Shown here one piece after another: positions 7,532-12,547 of a stretch of DNA of 12,547 nucleotides. Both the position numbers and the translations under genes were made by a program. How positions within the stretch are numbered: position 1 is the stretch's first letter; every line of letters begins with the position of its first letter. Origin of the DNA: Gammaproteobacteria bacterium (GTDB lineage Bacteria > Pseudomonadota > Gammaproteobacteria > Pseudomonadales > Halieaceae). Location: assembly GCA_029859085.1 (NCBI GenBank), contig JAOUDU010000024.1:1-12547 (forward strand), given 5' to 3'. Below the pieces are notes generated by a model. That model was not told the origin of the DNA. It did not search any database and worked only from the letters and a program-made list of their open reading frames with translations.

Positions 7532-7535
7532 GGAG
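7530..7535 (+). promoter_or_regulatory. Ribosome binding site of ccoO
   Basis: AAGGAG lies 6 bases before the ATG at 7542 and overlaps the ccoN stop codon, TAA at 7529-7531. It decides the ccoO start, since the frame is open further upstream. Confidence 0.75.
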
Positions 7536-7541
7536 CGGACC

Positions 7542-8150
7542 ATGAGACATGAAGCAATAGAGAAAAATATCGGCCTGATGATCATCCTGATCATAGTGGC
7601 CCTCAGTTTCGGCACCCTGGTCGAGCTGGTTCCCCTGTTGTTTGCCAAGGAGACCCATGAACCTATCGCCGGCCTCAAGCCGCTGCCGGCGCTGGAACTG
7701 GAAGGTCGGGACATCTATATCCGCGAGGGTTGCAATACCTGTCATTCGCAGATGATCCGTCCCCTGCGCGCGGAAACTGAGCGCTATGGCCACTACTCGG
7801 TAGCGGGAGAGTTCGTCTATGACCACCCCTTCCTGTGGGGTTCCAAGCGCACCGGGCCGGACCTGGCCCGGGTCGGCAAACGCTACAGCGACGACTGGCA
7901 CCGGGCCCACCTGAACAACCCGCGGGATGTGGTTCCGGAGTCCAATATGCCCGCTTTCCCCTGGCTGTTTGAAGACGAGATCAACGCCGAAATGACCGGG
8001 AAAAAGATGACCGCACTGCGCAGGGTGGGTGTGCCCTACACCGATGCCGATATCGAGGGTGCTGCCGCGGCGGTTGCCGGCAAGAAAGAAATCGATGCCC
8101 TGGTTGCGTACCTGCAACAACTGGGCACCCTGCTGCAAACACGGCGCTAG
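7542..8150 (+). CDS. ccoO: cbb3-type cytochrome c oxidase subunit II (monoheme cytochrome c)
   Basis: CcoO is a membrane-anchored cytochrome c that passes electrons from CcoP towards the catalytic subunit. Residues about 10-34 form an uncleaved N-terminal membrane anchor ([20 protein letters not shown]). The heme-binding CNTCH is at 64-68, followed by the family stretch [16 protein letters not shown]136 (ESNMPAFPW) is the likely sixth heme ligand. Other family features include the [14 protein letters not shown] stretch. At 202 residues it has the normal CcoO length. The ATG at 7542 is set by AAGGAG just upstream. The gene sits between ccoN (10-base gap) and ccoQ (3-base gap), in the canonical ccoNOQP order. 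Confidence 0.97.
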   Translation: MRHEAIEKNIGLMIILIIVALSFGTLVELVPLLFAKETHEPIAGLKPLPALELEGRDIYIREGCNTCHSQMIRPLRAETERYGHYSVAGEFVYDHPFLWGSKRTGPDLARVGKRYSDDWHRAHLNNPRDVVPESNMPAFPWLFEDEINAEMTGKKMTALRRVGVPYTDADIEGAAAAVAGKKEIDALVAYLQQLGTLLQTRR

Positions 8151-8153
8151 ACG

Positions 8154-8336
8154 ATGATGGACATCAACGATTTGAGAGGTCTCAGTACCGTTTTCCTGAT
8201 GGTTGCCTTCATCGGCCTGTGTTTCTGGGCCTACAGCAGTAAACGGAAAAAGGAATTTGATGATGCTGCCAACCTTCCCTTCGCGGACGAAAAGCTGAAT
8301 CAAGAGACCATGAAGGAGGAATCAAGGCATGGCTAG
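8154..8336 (+). CDS. ccoQ: cbb3-type cytochrome oxidase subunit CcoQ (FixQ)
   Basis: This 60-residue protein has one membrane span (about residues 11-27, STVFLMVAFIGLCFWAY), then a basic stop-transfer patch (SSKRKKEF) and a charged cytosolic tail. Length, topology and position between ccoO and ccoP fit CcoQ/FixQ, a small non-heme subunit that stabilises the complex. The sequence itself is too short to prove identity, but the context is decisive. Either the ATG at 8154 or the next one at 8157 could start it; no strong ribosome binding site is visible, so translation may be coupled to ccoO three bases before. Its end overlaps ccoP by 8 bases. Confidence 0.9.
   Translation: MMDINDLRGLSTVFLMVAFIGLCFWAYSSKRKKEFDDAANLPFADEKLNQETMKEESRHG
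8313..8320 (+). promoter_or_regulatory. Strong ribosome binding site of ccoP inside ccoQ
   Basis: AAGGAGGA lies 8 bases before the ccoP ATG at 8329. It is the best Shine-Dalgarno match I noticed in the cco cluster, and it sits within the last codons of ccoQ. Confidence 0.75.
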
Positions 8337-9210
8337 TTTCTGGAGCTACTGGATAATTATCCTCACCACTGTAACGATAGTGGGGATTTCATGGGTCCTG
8401 TTTGCCAATCGCAAGCGCGAACAGCAACCCACGGACAAGACGACAGGCCATGAGTACGACGGGATCGAGGAACTCGACAACCCACTGCCCGCCTGGTGGT
8501 TCTACATGTTCGTAATCTCCATTGTCTGGGGTGTGGGCTACCTGATTGTCTACCCCGGCATGGGTAACTTCGCCGGGGCCATCGGCTGGACCCAGGTCGG
8601 CCAGTATGAAAAGGAAGTGGCCGCGGCGGACGAGAAGTACCGTGAGATGCGCGACCGCTACCTCGCCCTTCCGGTCGAGGAAATCGCGGGGGATCCCGCG
8701 GTGAGAAAAATGGGCATGCGCCTGTTCGCCAATAATTGCTCCCAGTGCCACGGTGCGGATGCCGGCGGCGCCTATGGCTTTCCGAACCTGTCGGACGACG
8801 ACTGGCTCTACGGCGGGGACCCGGCCACCATCAAGGCCACCCTGCAGAATGGACGCCAGGCAGCCATGCCCGCATGGGGCAGCATTATCGGCGATAAAGG
8901 CGTTGCCGACGTGGTCCAGTATGTACTCAGCCTGAACGGGCGGGATACCGATGCGGGCCAGGTCGCCGCCGGCGAAACCGTGTTCAAGACCTATTGCGTG
9001 GCCTGCCACGGCCCCGACGGCCATGGCAATACCGCTTTCGGGGCGCCCAACCTGACCAACGGGATATGGCTGTACGGCGGCAGCAAGGAGCAGCTTACGC
9101 AAACCATCCGCGCTGGCCGCAACGGCGTGATGCCCGCATTCAAGGACAGCCTGAGCGAGGACAAGATCCACATTCTCACCGCCTATGTCTACGGCCTGAG
9201 CAGGAAATAA
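8329..9210 (+). CDS. ccoP: cbb3-type cytochrome c oxidase subunit III (diheme cytochrome c)
   Basis: CcoP is the diheme electron-entry subunit: it takes electrons from soluble or membrane cytochromes c and passes them to CcoO. Two membrane spans are visible, near residues 5-24 (WIIILTTVTIVGISWVLF) and 50-72 (PAWWFYMFVISIVWGVGYL). Two periplasmic cytochrome c domains follow, with heme motifs CSQCH at 137-141 and CVACH at 223-227. Each has the downstream repeat NLSDDDWLYGGD or NLTNGIWLYGGS and a methionine in MPAW or MPAF, probably the axial ligand. At 293 residues it has the usual length of two-span CcoP. The ATG overlaps the ccoQ stop by 8 bases and follows a strong ribosome binding site. Confidence 0.97.
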   Translation: MASFWSYWIIILTTVTIVGISWVLFANRKREQQPTDKTTGHEYDGIEELDNPLPAWWFYMFVISIVWGVGYLIVYPGMGNFAGAIGWTQVGQYEKEVAAADEKYREMRDRYLALPVEEIAGDPAVRKMGMRLFANNCSQCHGADAGGAYGFPNLSDDDWLYGGDPATIKATLQNGRQAAMPAWGSIIGDKGVADVVQYVLSLNGRDTDAGQVAAGETVFKTYCVACHGPDGHGNTAFGAPNLTNGIWLYGGSKEQLTQTIRAGRNGVMPAFKDSLSEDKIHILTAYVYGLSRK

Positions 9211-9228
9211 GGCCACCGTTACAACCAC

Positions 9229-9252
9229 CAGGGATCCATGGACGGGTCCCTG
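9229..9252 (+). other. Stem-loop between ccoP and ccoG
   Basis: CAGGGATCC (9229-9237) pairs with GGGTCCCTG (9244-9252) as nine base pairs including one T-G wobble, with a six-base loop. There is no T run after it, so it is not a standard terminator. By position it could mark a processing, stability or partial attenuation point between structural subunits and assembly factors; that role is inference. Confidence 0.5.
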
Positions 9253-9289
9253 CCCCCAGGCAGCAGCCCCTCTACCGCGGAACAGGACC

Positions 9290-10699
9290 ATGTCTGACAA
9301 CGATCTGATTGATCTCCGGGAAGTCGCGCCTGCGGAGGTCGGCGAGATCGACCTGTACCAGCGCCGCGAGAAAATCTATACCCGGAAAATCGAGGGTTTT
9401 TACCAGCGGGTACGGCTGTTCAGCGGCTGGCCCCTGCTGCTGGGCTACCTGCTGCTGCCATGGGCGAGCTGGGACGGGCGCCAGGCGGTACTGTTCGACC
9501 TGCCGGCGAGGAAGTTCTACATCCTTGGCCTGACCTTCTGGCCGCAGGATTTTCCGATGCTGGCCTTCCTGCTGATGATCGCCGCCTTCGGGCTCTTCGC
9601 GGTGACCACCTTTGCCGGCCGGCTCTGGTGCGGGTATACCTGCCCCCAGACCGTCTGGACCAGTATTTTCATGTGGCTGGAGCAGAAAACCGAGGGCAGC
9701 CGCAGCCAGCGCATGAAGCTCGACAAGGCGCCCTTGTCCCCGGAGAAAATTGCTAAGAAAGCCGCGAAGCACGCCTCATGGCTGTTCATCGGCCTCGTCA
9801 CCGGCATGACCTTCGTCGGCTATTTCTACCCGATCAGGGACCTGGTGTACGAGCTCGTCACACTGTCCTCCGGCAGTTGGCAGTACCTGTGGACCCTGTT
9901 CTTCACCCTGGCGACCTACATCAATGCCGGCTGGATGCGCGAGCAGGTGTGCAAGTATATGTGTCCCTACGCCCGCTTCCAGTCGGTGATGTTTGACCAC
10001 GACACCCTGATCGTCTCTTACGACAGCAAGCGCGGTGAGCCGAGGGGGTCGCGCAAGCGCAGCGTGGAGCACAAGGAACTGTCCCAGGGCGATTGCATTG
10101 ACTGCCAACTGTGCGTGCAGGTATGCCCCACCGGCATTGATATCCGCGACGGCCTGCAGTATGAATGCATCGGCTGCGCCCTCTGTATCGACGCCTGCAA
10201 TTCTGTCATGGACAAAATGCAGTATCCCCGCGGCCTGATCCGCTATACCAGCGAGCATGAACTGGCGGGAGGCAAGACCCACTGGATGCGCCCGCGCATC
10301 ATCAGTTACATGCTGGTATTGTCGGTCATGGTGGGGGTATTCTCGTACAATATAGTTACCCGTGTACCGGTGGAACTCACCGCCATTCGCGACCGCAACC
10401 AGCTGTTCCTGACCGCCGACAGCGGCGCAATCGAGAACATATACACCCTCAAGTTGGCAAATATGGATAATGATCCCCACGAGTTCGATATCAGCATCTC
10501 CGGCATCCCCGGTGCCAGCATAGTCGGCGAGACCCGCCATGCCCTCGAGGGCGGGGAAGTGCGCACCATTACCCTGCGCGTGAGCGTGGAGCCCGGCTCC
10601 CTGGCCCGACCGAGCACCGAGCTGGATTTCCGGGCGGTTTCTCCGGATTCGCCCTCTCTGCAGGCCACTGCCGAATCACGCTTCATGAAGCCGCTGTGA
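9290..10699 (+). CDS. ccoG: cbb3 oxidase assembly ferredoxin-type protein CcoG (RdxA/FixG)
   Basis: CcoG is an inner-membrane iron-sulfur protein needed in cbb3 biogenesis; in related bacteria it is reported to reduce Cu(II) for the CuB site. The membrane part includes spans near residues 43-60, 80-110 (with CGYTCPQTVW, C114 and C118), 160-180 and 195-215, and another near 340-356. Two [4Fe-4S] ferredoxin motifs follow in the cytosolic part: C269, C272, C275, C279 and C293, C296, C299, C303. The C-terminal 110 residues resemble the Ig-like FixG C-terminal domain. At 469 residues it has the normal family length. The ATG at 9290 follows CAGGA closely. The 79-base gap after ccoP holds a stem-loop. 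The stop overlaps the ccoH start in GTGA. Confidence 0.95.
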   Translation: MSDNDLIDLREVAPAEVGEIDLYQRREKIYTRKIEGFYQRVRLFSGWPLLLGYLLLPWASWDGRQAVLFDLPARKFYILGLTFWPQDFPMLAFLLMIAAFGLFAVTTFAGRLWCGYTCPQTVWTSIFMWLEQKTEGSRSQRMKLDKAPLSPEKIAKKAAKHASWLFIGLVTGMTFVGYFYPIRDLVYELVTLSSGSWQYLWTLFFTLATYINAGWMREQVCKYMCPYARFQSVMFDHDTLIVSYDSKRGEPRGSRKRSVEHKELSQGDCIDCQLCVQVCPTGIDIRDGLQYECIGCALCIDACNSVMDKMQYPRGLIRYTSEHELAGGKTHWMRPRIISYMLVLSVMVGVFSYNIVTRVPVELTAIRDRNQLFLTADSGAIENIYTLKLANMDNDPHEFDISISGIPGASIVGETRHALEGGEVRTITLRVSVEPGSLARPSTELDFRAVSPDSPSLQATAESRFMKPL

Positions 10700-11196
10700 A
10701 CAAGCCGAGCCTGCCGGGCGGGGACAGCACGGCCTGGTACCGCCAGTTCTGGCCCTGGTTCCTGATCATGCTGCCGGCCAGCGTGGTCGCCGCCAGCCTT
10801 TACACCATGTATATCGCCTACCAGGGTGCAGATGACCTGGTGGTCGACGAGTATTACAAGGATGGCCTGGCTATCAATCGCCAGCTCGAGAAAGAGCAGC
10901 GCAGCCAGGCACTGGGCATCAGCGCCGGGCTGAACTTCTCCAGTGATCGCGTCACCGTAAGCATGGCCGGCCCGGTCGAGGCCGCGTCATTGTCCCTGCT
11001 GCTGTCCCACCCGATGGAGTCCGACCGCGACTTCACTGTTCAGCTTGCCAGGATTGCCCCCGGCATTTACCAGGCGGTGTTACCCTCTCCCGTCGCGCCG
11101 CGCTGGCACTGGACCCTGACAACCGACCAGCCCGATGGTTGGCGCCTCGATGGCGATATCGACCAGCACGACTTCGGCAATGCCGCCATCGAGTGA
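10696..11196 (+). CDS. ccoH: cbb3 oxidase maturation protein CcoH (FixH)
   Basis: This 166-residue protein has one membrane span (about residues 17-40, FWPWFLIMLPASVVAASLYT) followed by a periplasmic domain. The stretch VVDEYYKDGLAINRQLE is characteristic of FixH/CcoH. In related species CcoH stays associated with the cbb3 complex and is required for its assembly. The GTG at 10696 shares bases with the ccoG TGA, a typical translational-coupling overlap; no separate ribosome binding site is needed or obvious. The C-terminal region (GIYQAVLP, RWHWTL) is the beta-rich FixH domain. The gene end overlaps ccoI by 17 bases. Confidence 0.93.
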   Translation: MNKPSLPGGDSTAWYRQFWPWFLIMLPASVVAASLYTMYIAYQGADDLVVDEYYKDGLAINRQLEKEQRSQALGISAGLNFSSDRVTVSMAGPVEAASLSLLLSHPMESDRDFTVQLARIAPGIYQAVLPSPVAPRWHWTLTTDQPDGWRLDGDIDQHDFGNAAIE

Positions 11197-12547
11197 TACT
11201 GCCAGCGGTGCCGGGCCGGGTGCATGCTACCACTGCGGCGAACGAATTCCCGCCGGGGTCAAACTGGAAGTGCGCCTGGGGGGCGAACTGCGCCCGATGT
11301 GCTGCCCGGGCTGTCGCGCCGTCGCCGAACTCATCAGCAGCAGCGGCCTGGATAATTTCTACCAGCAGCGCACCGCCTATAACCTGCGCCCCCCGGAGCG
11401 CGAGCAGGCCCCGCTGGAGCAGTACCGTGTCTATGACGACCCCGAACTGGCGGCCAGTTTCACCACCGCGGGGCCGGGTGGCGAAGTGACGGCCCGGCTG
11501 CTGCTGGGCGGCATTTCCTGTGCCGCCTGCACCTGGTTGATAGAGCAGACCATGGCGCGGCTTCCCGGGGTCAGCATGGCCCTGGTCAATCTGCAGCAGA
11601 GCCGGCTGGATATCCGCTTCGACCCGGCACACATCCCACTGAGCCGGATCTTCAGCCGGCTGGACGCACTGGGTTACCAGGTAAAGCCGTTCCGCGCCAC
11701 TGCCCAGCGTCGGCAGATGGAGGAGGAATCGCGGCTGGAATTGCGCCGGCTGGCGGTGGCGGGCCTGGGCATGATGCAGGTGGGCATGTTTGCGGTGGCC
11801 CTGCATGCCGGGGATATCCAGGGTATCGAAAACCAGTACCAGGGGCTGCTGCGCTGGGTTAGCCTGCTGGTCGCCAGCTTCGTGGTGCTGTTCTCCTCCA
11901 GGGTGTTTTTCACCACCGCCTGGCGCCACCTGCGCCAGGGCGCGCTGGTGATGGACCTGCCCGTGGCGCTGGCTATCGGGCTGGCGTGGCTGGCCAGTGC
12001 CTGGGCCACGCTCACCGGCAGCGGCCAGGTCTATTTCGACTCGGTGGTGATGTTTACGTTCTTCCTGCTGCTGGGACGCTTTCTCGAGCGCCGGGTAAGG
12101 CAGCGCTACGCGCTGGCCTGGTTCGACGCCCAGGGCACCCTTCCCGACGCGGTGTCCGCACGGCGCCAGGGGCAATGGGTCACGGTGCCGAGGGTACAGC
12201 TGCAGGCCGGCGACACCATCCTGGTCAGGGCCGGGGAGACCGTGCCGGTGGACGCGCAGGTCACGGTGGGGAGCAGCGCCGTGCGCGAAGACACTTTCAA
12301 CGGTGAACCGCTGCCCCGCGGGGTCAGCCCGGGCGACACCATCTACGCAAGCACGGTCAACGTCGAGGCCGCGCTGGAGGGTCGGGTGCTGGGCAGCTAC
12401 CTCGAAAGCCGCCTGGCGGCCCTGCAGCGCTCGGTGGAACAGGGGCAGACCGACAAACCCCGGCTGGCCAGCCTGGCGGATCGGGTCGCCTCCTGGTTTG
12501 TCGGCGCCGTGCTGCTGGTCACCGCGGCAACCGCGCTGGCCTGGAGT
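11180..12547 (+). CDS. ccoI: Copper-transporting P-type ATPase CcoI (FixI), 3' partial
   Basis: The frame is open from the ATG at 11180 to the end of the window (456 codons, no stop), so the C-terminal half is missing. CcoI is a P1B-type ATPase of the inner membrane that supplies copper for the CuB centre of cbb3. An N-terminal cysteine domain (C16-x2-C19, then C41, C42 and C45 in CCPGC) typical of FixI is followed by a heavy-metal-associated domain with GISCAAC (C114 and C117). Four membrane spans follow, with MDLPVAL and the DSVVMFTFFLLLGRFLE helix, then the actuator domain. There the usual TGE reads NGEP (374-377), keeping the glutamate but not the threonine. The tail TDKPRLASLADRVASWFV fits the family. 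The CPC and DKTGT motifs would lie beyond the window. The start overlaps ccoH by 17 bases and is chosen because it precedes the cysteine domain; it lacks a clear ribosome binding site. Confidence 0.93.
   Translation, partial: MPPSSDTASGAGPGACYHCGERIPAGVKLEVRLGGELRPMCCPGCRAVAELISSSGLDNFYQQRTAYNLRPPEREQAPLEQYRVYDDPELAASFTTAGPGGEVTARLLLGGISCAACTWLIEQTMARLPGVSMALVNLQQSRLDIRFDPAHIPLSRIFSRLDALGYQVKPFRATAQRRQMEEESRLELRRLAVAGLGMMQVGMFAVALHAGDIQGIENQYQGLLRWVSLLVASFVVLFSSRVFFTTAWRHLRQGALVMDLPVALAIGLAWLASAWATLTGSGQVYFDSVVMFTFFLLLGRFLERRVRQRYALAWFDAQGTLPDAVSARRQGQWVTVPRVQLQAGDTILVRAGETVPVDAQVTVGSSAVREDTFNGEPLPRGVSPGDTIYASTVNVEAALEGRVLGSYLESRLAALQRSVEQGQTDKPRLASLADRVASWFVGAVLLVTAATALAWS

Noticed and set aside
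11033..12175. Minus-strand open frame of 380 codons opposite ccoH and ccoI
   Set aside because: It is rich in Q, H, P and G, as expected from the reverse complement of GC-rich genes; the + strand CcoH and CcoI are unmistakable.
1..12547. Search by eye for CRISPR arrays, insertion sequences, tRNA or rRNA genes, and toxin or defence genes
   Set aside because: No regular repeat-spacer pattern, transposase, terminal repeats or structured RNA gene was recognised; the window is filled with ordinary regulatory and respiratory genes.

Overview
The window is GC-rich, and every gene I can support lies on the + strand. It looks like the chromosome of an aerobic or microaerobic gammaproteobacterium. The cbb3 oxidase and FNR proteins resemble those of Pseudomonas and marine Cellvibrionales/Halieaceae-type bacteria; that placement is an impression from protein character, not from a search.

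Region 1 (1-2940) holds signalling and regulation. It has the C-terminal part of a protein with a DUF1631-like segment, a degenerate GGDEF domain and an apparently intact EAL (c-di-GMP phosphodiesterase) domain. Ten bases further on is a LuxR-type HTH regulator with an unassigned N-terminal sensory region.

Region 2 (2941-4453) is hemN, the oxygen-independent coproporphyrinogen III oxidase, behind a perfectly palindromic FNR/ANR box placed for class II activation. As given, the gene carries a one-base frameshift near 3480; all family landmarks are intact on both sides of it.

Region 3 (4454-5426) is fnr (anr-like), with all four iron-sulfur cysteines and the FNR-type recognition helix. It is followed by a second FNR box and a -10 element with nearly the same geometry as at hemN.

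Region 4 (5427-12547) is the cbb3 oxidase locus: a small YIP1-like membrane protein, ccoN, ccoO, ccoQ, ccoP, then the assembly genes ccoG, ccoH and ccoI. CcoI runs off the right edge. Short gaps and overlaps suggest tight co-expression.

Together the genes form a low-oxygen module. FNR loses its cluster in oxygen and is active when oxygen falls. It is then predicted to activate hemN (heme supply without O2) and the cco locus (high-affinity terminal oxidase plus copper delivery and assembly). This is largely a known arrangement. I see no CRISPR array, mobile element, tRNA or rRNA, and no clearly new multi-gene system. The less ordinary points are the hemN frameshift, the YIP1-like gene placed between the FNR box and ccoN, the DUF1631-GGDEF-EAL fusion, and an NGEP variant of the TGE motif in CcoI.
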